NCBI GenBank assembly: GCA_944380305.1
Contig: CALWHF010000006.1
Span: 1 to 64,000 of the forward strand
Length of the DNA: 64,000 nucleotides
Origin: an uncultured Christensenellaceae bacterium
Lineage (GTDB): Bacteria > Bacillota > Clostridia > Christensenellales > UBA3700
Reading direction: 5' to 3'
The notes beneath the pieces were generated by a model that did not search any database, was not told the origin of the DNA, and saw only the letters and a program-made list of their open reading frames with translations. The position numbers and the translations under genes were made by a program. Numbering within the stretch: position 1 is the stretch's first letter; each line of letters opens with the position of its first letter. Below, in pieces: positions 44,332-52,850 of the stretch.

Positions 44332-45290
44332 AATATTACAGATGCGAGCTGCATACGCACACGACTTCGTCCGACGGAAAGATGACGCCCGAGGAACTCG
44401 TCGACAGGGCTCTGGCGTGCGGCTACGACGCGATCGCTCTGACCGATCACAACACGACGGCAGGAGTTAAAAGAGCCGTCGAAGAGGGCAGGAGACGGGG
44501 GCTTACCGTTATCCCCGGGATCGAGTGGACGACGTTTTGGGGACACTTCGCGGTGACGGGCGGAAAAAGCGACGTGCTGTGGAGAGACATTACCCCCGAA
44601 AACGTCGGCGAAAAGATAAAAAGAGCACAGACTCTGGGCGACATCGTGACGATAGCGCATCCGAGACGCATGGGCTATCCGCTTTGCAGCGGCTGTCATT
44701 GCGATTACGATATAGAGAGTATATCGGGCGCGGACTGTTACGAAGTCTGGTCGCACTATTATCCCAACGAGGGCGTGGCGGCAAGACAGCAGAAAGAGCA
44801 ATGGCTTTCTCTTCTCGCTGAAGGGCACAGGCTGAGCGTAGTATACGGATACGACTGGCACAACAGAGACGACGTGCCGCCTTCGTACGCGTGCACATAC
44901 GTCGGATCGGAAGGCAAGGACGCAGACAGCATCTTGCGGGGCGTGAAGAGCGGAGCGACATACATCTCGATAGGCGTCGAGGTAGAATGCAAGGCGGTGT
45001 CGGGAGGCAGAGAGTACGCGATAGGCAGCGAGATCGCGTCGGAAGAGACCGAAATAGAGCTGAGCTGCTTTAGGTCAGAAGATTACCGCTCGGACAAACC
45101 GACGAAACTTACGAGAGCGGAGATAGTCACGGAACTGGGCAAAGAGAGTTTCCCGATAGCATTCGGGGAGAAAATAAAGGCAAAAGCGACGTTTGAAAGA
45201 TTCTGCGTCGTATGTATATACGGAGAGAGAAAACGCGAAGAGCAACTGCTTGCGATAACCGGCGCGTTTTACAGGGGAGGAAACGGATGA
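44328..45290 (+). CDS. PHP domain metallophosphoesterase
   Basis: A 320-residue PHP-fold hydrolase. The four motifs are visible: CELHTHTTSSDGKMTPEEL (residues 5-23), AIALTDHNTT (near 39), VIPGIEWTT (near 62) and VTIAHPRRMG (near 105), which bind a metal cluster. It would hydrolyse a phosphate mono- or diester. ATG 44328 overlaps the preceding gene and has AGAGG upstream; the in-frame upstream extension is a shadow. Overlaps the GDPD-like gene by ATGA. Confidence 0.88.
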   Translation: MKYYRCELHTHTTSSDGKMTPEELVDRALACGYDAIALTDHNTTAGVKRAVEEGRRRGLTVIPGIEWTTFWGHFAVTGGKSDVLWRDITPENVGEKIKRAQTLGDIVTIAHPRRMGYPLCSGCHCDYDIESISGADCYEVWSHYYPNEGVAARQQKEQWLSLLAEGHRLSVVYGYDWHNRDDVPPSYACTYVGSEGKDADSILRGVKSGATYISIGVEVECKAVSGGREYAIGSEIASEETEIELSCFRSEDYRSDKPTKLTRAEIVTELGKESFPIAFGEKIKAKATFERFCVVCIYGERKREEQLLAITGAFYRGGNG

Positions 45291-45940
45291 TCACGGCACA
45301 CGGGGGCGCGCTCGGCACTGGGCGCAACTCGAAAATCTACTTTGAAAACATAAGCACATTCAAAGCGGACGCCATAGAAGTGGACGTACACAGGAGAGGA
45401 GGGCTGCTTTATCTCAGCCATCTTCCCGCTCCCTTTTCGTACAAAAAGAAGATAACTCTCGCGCAGGCGTTCGCGTTTGCGAAAAAGAACAACGTGAAGA
45501 TCAACTGCGACCTCAAGGGGAAGGGGCTGGTGTCGGACGTGATAAAACTTGCCAAAGAGATGGACGTCACCGACCTCCTGATATTCACGGGTTCGGTCAG
45601 ACTGACTGACAGCGAAGTGCTTACAGAGGGCGAAGCGTGGGTCAACAGGATCAAGGGACTGCCGTACAAGGCGAAGAACGTCGAGAAAATAAAAAAGGCT
45701 CTCGACGACACGAAGAACCCGCATTTCGCGGGACTTAACATCAACAAAATGTACGCCACGGACGCGTTTCTCTCAGAGTGCGCGAGGTGCGGCGTAAAGC
45801 TGTCGATATTCACCGTCGACAGTTACAGGGAGCTCAAGAGGCTCGTGCCTCTGAGACCCGCAAACATCACGACGAATTATCCCGTCGTAGCGTCTACGAT
45901 ACTTTTCGAGACGAGCATGGCGGAAAAGGAGAATAAATGA
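45287..45940 (+). CDS. Glycerophosphodiester phosphodiesterase-like protein
   Basis: A 217-residue GDPD-fold protein. It has ITAHGGALGTGRNS at the N-terminus, AIEVDVHRRGGLLYLSHLP near residue 30 with the metal-binding E and D and the second histidine, and KINCDLKGKGL. The first motif is AHGG where canonical enzymes have AHRG, so the conserved arginine is missing. Coupled by 4-base overlaps on both sides. It may act on a phosphodiester other than glycerophosphodiesters or be inactive. Confidence 0.78.
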   Translation: MITAHGGALGTGRNSKIYFENISTFKADAIEVDVHRRGGLLYLSHLPAPFSYKKKITLAQAFAFAKKNNVKINCDLKGKGLVSDVIKLAKEMDVTDLLIFTGSVRLTDSEVLTEGEAWVNRIKGLPYKAKNVEKIKKALDDTKNPHFAGLNINKMYATDAFLSECARCGVKLSIFTVDSYRELKRLVPLRPANITTNYPVVASTILFETSMAEKENK

Positions 45941-47079
45941 TAAGGGTTGCCGTTACGGGAATAGGAAGAATGGGCGGAAAACACGCGTCCAACTTCGTAA
46001 AAGGCGCGGTCGCAAACGCGAAACTCGTCGCCGTCTGCGATACCGACGAAAAGGTCGCAGACAGATTCAGAGCGAATTATTCGGGTGTCGCGACGTATAC
46101 CGATTACGACGAAATGCTCGAAAAGGAAAAGCCCGATGCGGTCGTCATCGCGACCCCGCACTATTCTCATTCTGAGCTTGCGAAAAAAGCTCTCGTCAGA
46201 GGTATAAGCGTGCTTGTCGAAAAGCCGATAACGGTGACGGTGAAGGACGCGAATTCTCTTATAGCGACTGCGAAGGCGCACCCCGAGGCGATCTTCGCGA
46301 TAATGTACAACCAGCGCAGCAATTCGATATACGCCCGCGCGAAAAAGATAATCGAGAGCGGCAGGCTGGGAGATATTCAGAGGGCATCGTTCACTATAAC
46401 CGACTGGTACAGGACGCAGTATTACTACAATATGGGCGGTTGGCGCGCCAGCTGGTCGGGCGAAGGCGGCGGCACTCTGATAAATCAGTGCGTGCACCAG
46501 CTCGATATACTTCAATGGCTGCTCGGTATGCCCGAGAGGATAATCGCGAGATGCAAGACGGAGGGCAGGAACATAACTACCGAAAACGACGTGATCGCTA
46601 TGTTCTGTTATAAGAATTTCGACTGCGTATTCACCGCGTCGACTCACGAGCTGCCGGGAGAGAACAGGTTTGTGATAGTGGGTTCGAAAGGCACTCTCGT
46701 GATTACCAGGCACAAGGCGGTCTGCAAGTTCCTCAGAATGGACGAGAAACAGGTCAACGCGAGAGCGAAACGCGATTACGGCAACAGAGAGGACAAGAAA
46801 TACGACAAAGAGTACATGTTCTACGGCATAAGGAATTATCTGACGGACGCGCTGTACGGTCAGCAATGCAACATTTTGAGAGATTTCGTCGCAGCGGTAG
46901 GAAAGAAAGACGCGTCGTTGCTCAGAGCGCGCGGAGAGGAGGGCGTCAACGCGCTCAACATAATAAACGCGATAAACATGTCGGCGTGGAAGGGAAAGGA
47001 AGTGACCGTTCCCGTCGATCCCGAAGAATACGATAAAATGCTCGCCGAAAAGATAAAGGGCGAGAAAAAGATAAAGTAA
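45937..47079 (+). CDS. Gfo/Idh/MocA family oxidoreductase
   Basis: A 380-residue NAD(P)-dependent sugar dehydrogenase: Rossmann loop VAVTGIGRMGGKHASNF, EKPITVTVKD, and the second-domain active-site stretch GEGGGTLINQCVHQLDI containing the catalytic histidine. It is a close paralogue of the gene at 48058 (shared SGRLG, WYR, GGWR, GEGGG, NDV, STH segments). Start overlaps the GDPD-like stop. Confidence 0.9.
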   Translation: MIRVAVTGIGRMGGKHASNFVKGAVANAKLVAVCDTDEKVADRFRANYSGVATYTDYDEMLEKEKPDAVVIATPHYSHSELAKKALVRGISVLVEKPITVTVKDANSLIATAKAHPEAIFAIMYNQRSNSIYARAKKIIESGRLGDIQRASFTITDWYRTQYYYNMGGWRASWSGEGGGTLINQCVHQLDILQWLLGMPERIIARCKTEGRNITTENDVIAMFCYKNFDCVFTASTHELPGENRFVIVGSKGTLVITRHKAVCKFLRMDEKQVNARAKRDYGNREDKKYDKEYMFYGIRNYLTDALYGQQCNILRDFVAAVGKKDASLLRARGEEGVNALNIINAINMSAWKGKEVTVPVDPEEYDKMLAEKIKGEKKIK

Positions 47080-47110
47080 TTTAATTTGCCGATGAGGAGG
47101 ATATAAATTT

Positions 47111-48058
47111 ATGGCAAACATCAGGATTTCAGGTTTTTACGACGAGGTCAGTTCCAATCTCGACGAACAGATAAAGCTGATCAAAGAGCTGGGCGAAAGC
47201 TATCTGTGCCCCAGAGTGGTGGACGGCAAGAACATCGCCAACTATACCGAGCAGGAGTTCAGGAGCACGATCAAGCCGCGCCTCGACAACGCGGGTATCA
47301 AATTCTCCTCGATAGGCTCCCCGATAGGCAAGATAGGTCTGTACGACGACGAGGCGTACGAGGCTCAGCTTGCGAAACTCAAAGAGCTGGTCAAGATCTG
47401 CAAGGATATGGATTGCAAATACATAAGGATGTTCTCGTTCAGAGTCAAGGCGAGCGGCGACTACAAGGCGTATTTCCCCGAGGTAGTCAAGAAGCTGCGC
47501 GGATTCCTCAAGGTCGTCGAGGGTACGGACGTGATACTCCTGCACGAGAACGAAAAGAGAATTTACGGCGATACTCCCGAGAGATGTCTCGAGCTTTACA
47601 ACGAGATCAATCATCCGCAGTTCAAACTCGCGTTCGACGCGTCCAACTTCATACAGTGCGGCGTAAACGTGCCCAAGGCGTACGAGATGCTCAAGGATTA
47701 TGTCGTATATTACCACATCAAGGATTGCTCTCCCGAGAAGGTGGAAGTCCCCGTAGGTCTCGGACTCGGCAATTACAAGGAGATGATAAAGGATCTTATC
47801 GTAAACAGGAATTACGACGGTTTCATGACTCTCGAGCCGCATACGGGCAAGTACGCGGATCACAAAAAGCTGTTCTACGTCCTCGGCTGGATCACCTGGA
47901 TGCTGCCTTACGTCGGCAACTGGAACAAGGTGTTCAAGCGCATCAACGCGGCTAAGGGCATAGAGCCTATGCAGACGGTCACGAGAAAGGATATATTCAT
48001 GTGGCAGTACAACGGACTCAAGGAAATAATCGACGAAGTCGAAAAGGAGAATAAATAA
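47111..48058 (+). CDS. Sugar phosphate isomerase/epimerase (AP endonuclease family 2 TIM barrel)
   Basis: A 315-residue TIM-barrel protein of the xylose-isomerase-like group. Metal-binding residues appear as ILLHENEKRIYG (glutamate near 158), LAFDASNFIQCG (aspartate near 178), YYHIKDCSPEK (histidine/aspartate near 200) and MTLEPHTGKY (glutamate near 240). Lying between two Gfo/Idh dehydrogenases it may isomerise or cleave a keto-sugar. Its stop overlaps the next start. Confidence 0.88.
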   Translation: MANIRISGFYDEVSSNLDEQIKLIKELGESYLCPRVVDGKNIANYTEQEFRSTIKPRLDNAGIKFSSIGSPIGKIGLYDDEAYEAQLAKLKELVKICKDMDCKYIRMFSFRVKASGDYKAYFPEVVKKLRGFLKVVEGTDVILLHENEKRIYGDTPERCLELYNEINHPQFKLAFDASNFIQCGVNVPKAYEMLKDYVVYYHIKDCSPEKVEVPVGLGLGNYKEMIKDLIVNRNYDGFMTLEPHTGKYADHKKLFYVLGWITWMLPYVGNWNKVFKRINAAKGIEPMQTVTRKDIFMWQYNGLKEIIDEVEKENK

Positions 48059-49221
48059 TGGATAAGGTAAGGTACGGTATCGTAGGTATCGGCAAGCAGG
48101 GAAGCAACTATGCGAAGAGGCTCTTCAAGGGCATGGACAAGAACGGTCAGCTCGTCGCGGTGTGCGATATTGCCGAAGATCGCAGAAAGTGGGCTGAGAC
48201 CGCGCTCCCCGGGGTAAAGGTATTCGGCGATTACAAAGAGATGTTCGCGAGCAAACTCATCGACGCAGTGATCATCGACACGCCGCACTATGCGCACCCG
48301 ACGATAGCGATAGACGCACTCAAGGCGGGTCTCCACGTCCTCAGCGACAAGCCCGCGGGCGTATTCACCAAGGCGGTCAGAGAGGCGGCGGAATTCGGCA
48401 AGACCAAGCCCGAACTCAAATTCGGTCTGCTTTACAATCAACGTACCAACAAGGTCTACAAGAAGGCGAAAGAGATAATCGAGAGCGGCAGACTGGGCAA
48501 TCTCAAGCGTATCGTCTGGATAATCACCAACTGGTACCGTCCTCAGGCGTACTACGACCAGGGCGGCTGGAGAGGCACCTGGGCAGGTGAAGGCGGCGGC
48601 GTGCTGATCAATCAGGATCCGCATCAGCTCGACCTGTTCACATGGCTTGCGGGCGTTCCGATAAAGAAAGTCTGGAGCAACGCAAAGACGGTCGGCAGAA
48701 AGATCAACGTGGAGAACGACGTCACCGCGGTCTGCGAATTCGAGAACGGCGCGACGGGCGTGTTCATCACCTCGACGCATGACGCTCCCGGCACCAACAG
48801 GCTCGAGATCACCGGCGACGGCGGCAAGATAGTCATCGAGGGAAGCAACGACGTCAGCATGAAACTGAAGTTTACCGAGAACAGCGTCGCCGAGCCCGAA
48901 TTTTCCAGGACAAACAAAGTGTTTATGGGCAAGATACCCAACAAGGTGTCCAAATACAAGCTGGGTCTTGTAGACATTATCAAGGGCATTATCGAGCAGC
49001 AGCACATCGTGGTCGTCCGCAACTTCTCCGAGGTCGTACTCGGCAAGACGGACAAGCTGGTCGCACCGTACGCGGACGGTCTCAACGGTCTCGGTTTCTC
49101 CAACGCGATACACCTTTCGGCGTGGACGGGCAAAGAGGTCGTGTATCCGTACGACGAGGATTTGTATATCAAAGAGCTAGACAAGAGAATAGAAGAAGAA
49201 AAGAATTCCGGCGTGAAGTGA
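48058..49221 (+). CDS. Gfo/Idh/MocA family oxidoreductase
   Basis: A 387-residue paralogue of the 45937 gene product, with YGIVGIGKQGSNYAKRLF, LSDKPAGVFTK, GEGGGVLINQDPHQLDL and TSTHDAPGTNRLEI. The EKP motif is changed to DKPAG. Two such enzymes flanking an isomerase suggest a paired oxidation/reduction through a keto intermediate. Start overlaps the isomerase stop by one base (TAATG). Confidence 0.9.
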   Translation: MDKVRYGIVGIGKQGSNYAKRLFKGMDKNGQLVAVCDIAEDRRKWAETALPGVKVFGDYKEMFASKLIDAVIIDTPHYAHPTIAIDALKAGLHVLSDKPAGVFTKAVREAAEFGKTKPELKFGLLYNQRTNKVYKKAKEIIESGRLGNLKRIVWIITNWYRPQAYYDQGGWRGTWAGEGGGVLINQDPHQLDLFTWLAGVPIKKVWSNAKTVGRKINVENDVTAVCEFENGATGVFITSTHDAPGTNRLEITGDGGKIVIEGSNDVSMKLKFTENSVAEPEFSRTNKVFMGKIPNKVSKYKLGLVDIIKGIIEQQHIVVVRNFSEVVLGKTDKLVAPYADGLNGLGFSNAIHLSAWTGKEVVYPYDEDLYIKELDKRIEEEKNSGVK

Positions 49222-49243
49222 TTTCGCGGATAAGGAGAAAAAT

Positions 49244-51178
49244 ATGAATTACAAACTCAAAAGCGGCAAGATAATCACGACGGGCAAACTGCACGAGAGA
49301 GCTTTCTACGACGTCAGCAACAACCGTATCACGGCGCAGTTCGACGGCAGAGGAGGCATCTCGAAGTATGCGGTCATGAACAAATTTTCCGTATTTACCA
49401 ACTACTACTCGATGTACACGGTGGACGGCGTGCCCTTCGACTATATGGAGGACAAGGTCGTCACTATGGAAGGAAAGAGACAGATCACCGAGATCGAGCA
49501 CGAGAAGTGCAAGCTGACGATCACTCAGTTCCTCGACAACGAGAGCAACGCGATCTACGTCGAGACCGCGGTAGAGGCAAAGCAGGACATCGATTTCGAC
49601 AACACCGTCAACTTCGGCATCAATTACGAGAGCTACGTCCAGCAGCTTCTCGCCAACAGACTCAGCCCGAAGACGATAGCTACCGTGCTGACAGGGTTTA
49701 TCAAGAGCAAGAAGAACGGTCTGACCTTCAACGGCGCGAGCGCGAAACTGCACGGGGACGTTCTCGGCGACTTCTACATCGACTTCGCGATAAGCGAGGG
49801 CGCACAGGCGGGAGAAGCGGAGAGAGGTTTCCACAATCAGTTCAGCTACGGCGCAAAGCTGCGCGCGGGCGAGCTGAGAAAGTTCAGATACGTCGTCAGC
49901 GCGGGTACGAGAAACGACTTCACGTTCTGCGACGTGACCGAATGTCTCAACAAGTTCGACGTTGCGGCGAAAGAGGCGCAGAAGTACATAGACGATCTCG
50001 TCTGCCCCGATTGCGTCAAGGGCGACGACTTTATGGAGACCTATTACAAATCCTTGCTCAATTGCAGCATTTCCAATTACAAGGAGCTGGGCAAGTTCAA
50101 AGGTTTCCTCGCGGGCATAGTATATCAGTTCCCCGCAAGAACGTATTACCGCGACGCGTACTGGACGGTGCTGTCGGTGCTCCCCGTCAGACCCAAGCTC
50201 GTGCGCAACGAGATAGTCACTCTCGGCAACGGCATCAACAAGAAAGGTGAGTGCCCGAGCGCGGTTAAGTTCAACTTCAAGAATTACTGGGGCAATCACT
50301 ACGATTCTCCGTCATTCTTCGTAGCCATGATATACGATTACGTCGTGCACACGGGCGACCTTAGCGTACTCAGCGAGTCCTGCGCGTGCGGCACGATCAT
50401 CGAGGCGGCAAAGCTCGTGCTCGACAGACTGGAGCAGGAGACCGATTCTACGGGACTTCTCGTCAAAGGCGGAGAGTACAACCGCCGCGACTGGTGCGAC
50501 AACGTGTTCCGTAGCACCTACGTCACCTACGACGAGGCTCTGTATGCGCGCGCCCTGTTCGCGATGAGTGAGCTTTGCGACGCCTGCGGTCTGGACGGCA
50601 ACGGTTATTACGCGAAGTACGTCAAGGTCAAAAAGGCGATCAACGACCTGCTGTGGGACGAAGAAAAGGGATATTACGTCAACTACAAGAGCAAGGAGTT
50701 CACGGAGGACAACCTGTCCATAGACACGGTGGTCGCGGTACTGTTCGGCATAGCGGATGAGGAGAGATCCAAACGCGTGCTCGAGAATATGGAGAAGATG
50801 CTCGAGTCCAAAAACAACAAGCAGCAGAAGGCAGGCGACTTCGGCACTCTCAGCGTATATCCGTTCTACAAGAATACGAAGGATATCGTGCAGAAGTCAT
50901 CGCTCCCGTACTACTACCACAACGGCGGCGACTGGCCGTATCTTTCCTGCGTTTATGCGTATGCGAAACTCATGTACGGTATGGACTACAAGTATCCGCT
51001 GACGAGATGGTTTGAGTACAACCTCGATCAGGGCAATTACACTCCCGTCGAGTTCTTCAGCCCCGTTCATCCGCAAGGCTCGCTGCTTCAGGCGTGGTCG
51101 AGCACGGGTGCGTTCGTACTGTCGTACAACGACGGCAACTTCTTCCGCAAACAGCTTGGCGACAAACGCGTCAAGTAA
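49244..51178 (+). CDS. Probable cytoplasmic (alpha/alpha)6-barrel glycoside hydrolase
   Basis: A 644-residue protein without signal peptide. The first 240 residues are beta-rich and the rest looks like a six-hairpin glycosidase barrel: YWGNHYDSPSFFVAMIYDYV, GEYNRRDWCDNVFRSTYVTY, EENLSID-like turn, SLPYYYHNGGDWPYLSCVYA and TPVEFFSPVHPQGSLLQAWS. Acidic residues in the NRRDWCD and PVEFF segments are candidate catalytic acids. Related in outline to GH15/63/78-type enzymes, but I cannot fix the family. Operonic with a GPH symporter, so it may cleave the imported glycoside. Confidence 0.7.
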   Translation: MNYKLKSGKIITTGKLHERAFYDVSNNRITAQFDGRGGISKYAVMNKFSVFTNYYSMYTVDGVPFDYMEDKVVTMEGKRQITEIEHEKCKLTITQFLDNESNAIYVETAVEAKQDIDFDNTVNFGINYESYVQQLLANRLSPKTIATVLTGFIKSKKNGLTFNGASAKLHGDVLGDFYIDFAISEGAQAGEAERGFHNQFSYGAKLRAGELRKFRYVVSAGTRNDFTFCDVTECLNKFDVAAKEAQKYIDDLVCPDCVKGDDFMETYYKSLLNCSISNYKELGKFKGFLAGIVYQFPARTYYRDAYWTVLSVLPVRPKLVRNEIVTLGNGINKKGECPSAVKFNFKNYWGNHYDSPSFFVAMIYDYVVHTGDLSVLSESCACGTIIEAAKLVLDRLEQETDSTGLLVKGGEYNRRDWCDNVFRSTYVTYDEALYARALFAMSELCDACGLDGNGYYAKYVKVKKAINDLLWDEEKGYYVNYKSKEFTEDNLSIDTVVAVLFGIADEERSKRVLENMEKMLESKNNKQQKAGDFGTLSVYPFYKNTKDIVQKSSLPYYYHNGGDWPYLSCVYAYAKLMYGMDYKYPLTRWFEYNLDQGNYTPVEFFSPVHPQGSLLQAWSSTGAFVLSYNDGNFFRKQLGDKRVK

Positions 51179-51259
51179 AATAAGGTAGAATAGCGGCAAA
51201 CACGTCCTTAAACGGGGCGACCGCATATAAAATACAAAATAAAATTGGGAGGTTATGAG

Positions 51260-52846
51260 GTGGAAGACACGACAAACACCATCGATCAGGCGGGCGTCAC
51301 TCCGGGTGCCCCTGCCGAAGAGGAAGTACTGAGCGTTGAGGATCAAAAACTCATCAATCAGAAATTTCTAAAACCCAGAGATTACATACTGTTCTCGCTC
51401 GCGAGATTCGCAAGCAGTGCGGTCACGGGTCTCGTTCAGGGTTATTTGTTGTTCTATTACACTGCGTGTATGGGCATTTCTCCTACTGCCGTAGGAACGA
51501 TGTTCCTTATCACAAAGATTTTCGACGGTCTGAACGACCCGGTTATGGGTATTATCGTTGACAGGACCCGCACCAGATGGGGCAAAATGAGACCCTATCT
51601 TGTCTTTGGTGCGGTGCCGTGGGCAATAGTCACGATTTTGCTGTTCTTTCCTATATCCAACTGGTCGAGCGTCGGAAAAATCGTCTGGATGTATTTTACA
51701 TACATAATGTATGATATTACGGGTACGATAGTGGGCGTTCCTCTTGACGGTATACCGGCTGTTGCGTCTCCGAATATGGACGAACGTTCGAAAATCATTT
51801 CTATCAGCCGTATCCTCGGTTCGATAGGCGAGCAGTCAGCGCTGGTGCTCATTTCTATAGGACTTATTCTTACAAACGACGATTATGCCAATACGTATTT
51901 CATAGTTGCGATCATTATCGGCATTCTCGGACCTCTGTTCATGGTCCTCGGCGGTGTAAGAGTAAAGGAAAGATGCGAACCTACAGAAACTACGCCCAGT
52001 CTGATAGAAGGCTTTAAATATCTGTTCAAGAATAAACCGTTCCTGCTGTTGATATTGTCCAACCTGCTTACATTCTTCAGAAACCTTGTAAGCGCGGCGA
52101 TCATGTATGTTGTCGCATATATTTACAGCAACGGATCTTTGCAGATAGCTTTCGCGCTCCCCGGTGCAGTAGCTTCAATGATAGGTATGTTGTTCGCGCC
52201 GAGACTGAAGAGAATGATGGACTCAAAGAAGCTGTTTATCTTTGCGACGATATGGCACTCTGCGGCGCTGGCGGTCATATTCTTCATTTACATAATCGGC
52301 GGCACCAACTGGATACTCATCGCGGCTCTGATGTTCTTTGCGATGCTCCCCGTGGGCGTGCTCAACGTCGTACCGCACCTTATGGCAACGGATACGCTGG
52401 ACTACTGGGAAGACAAGTGCGGCGAACGTCTCGAAGGCATTACGTTCTCGCTTATGAGTCTGAGAAGCAAGGTGTCATCGGGCTTCAAGGATTATTTCCT
52501 GTCATGGCTGCTTGCGTTCTTCCTGTTCTCGCAGCCGCTGTCGTTCCTGTCAGACCACAAGCCTGAACAGACGGAATTCACCAAGCTGGGATTGTTTATG
52601 ATATTCACTATAATTCCCGCTATAACCAACCTGATCTCTATCGTTCCCATGCTATTCTACAACCTTTCGGGAAAGAAGATGGCGCAGATCGAAGCAAGAC
52701 TCGCTCACAAGAGAAAACAGGAATATGTAGCCAAGATGGCTGCCGAAGGCGCCGCCCTTGACGGAGAAGCCGGCTCGGAACGCTATATAAGCGACAGCGT
52801 GATAGACGAGATTTCTAAATCTCAGACAGAGCAGAAGGAGGAATAA
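51260..52846 (+). CDS. GPH family sugar:cation symporter
   Basis: A 528-residue 12-helix MFS-type transporter of the glycoside-pentoside-hexuronide group. Family signs are LFYYTACMGISPTAVGTMFL, FDGLNDPVMGIIVDRTRTRWG at residues 82-102 (the GPH aspartate-rich loop) and DTLDYWEDKCGERLEGITFS in the second half. The N-terminal 38 residues and C-terminal 50 are cytoplasmic extensions. I prefer GTG 51260 (GGGAGG 7 nt upstream) over the TTG at 51245. Likely importer for the operon's substrate. Confidence 0.88.
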   Translation: MEDTTNTIDQAGVTPGAPAEEEVLSVEDQKLINQKFLKPRDYILFSLARFASSAVTGLVQGYLLFYYTACMGISPTAVGTMFLITKIFDGLNDPVMGIIVDRTRTRWGKMRPYLVFGAVPWAIVTILLFFPISNWSSVGKIVWMYFTYIMYDITGTIVGVPLDGIPAVASPNMDERSKIISISRILGSIGEQSALVLISIGLILTNDDYANTYFIVAIIIGILGPLFMVLGGVRVKERCEPTETTPSLIEGFKYLFKNKPFLLLILSNLLTFFRNLVSAAIMYVVAYIYSNGSLQIAFALPGAVASMIGMLFAPRLKRMMDSKKLFIFATIWHSAALAVIFFIYIIGGTNWILIAALMFFAMLPVGVLNVVPHLMATDTLDYWEDKCGERLEGITFSLMSLRSKVSSGFKDYFLSWLLAFFLFSQPLSFLSDHKPEQTEFTKLGLFMIFTIIPAITNLISIVPMLFYNLSGKKMAQIEARLAHKRKQEYVAKMAAEGAALDGEAGSERYISDSVIDEISKSQTEQKEE

Positions 52847-52850
52847 CGCT

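Noticed and set aside
51208..51233. Internal promoter before the GPH symporter
   Set aside because: TTAAAC and TATAAA are only 12 bp apart, too close for a sigma-A promoter.
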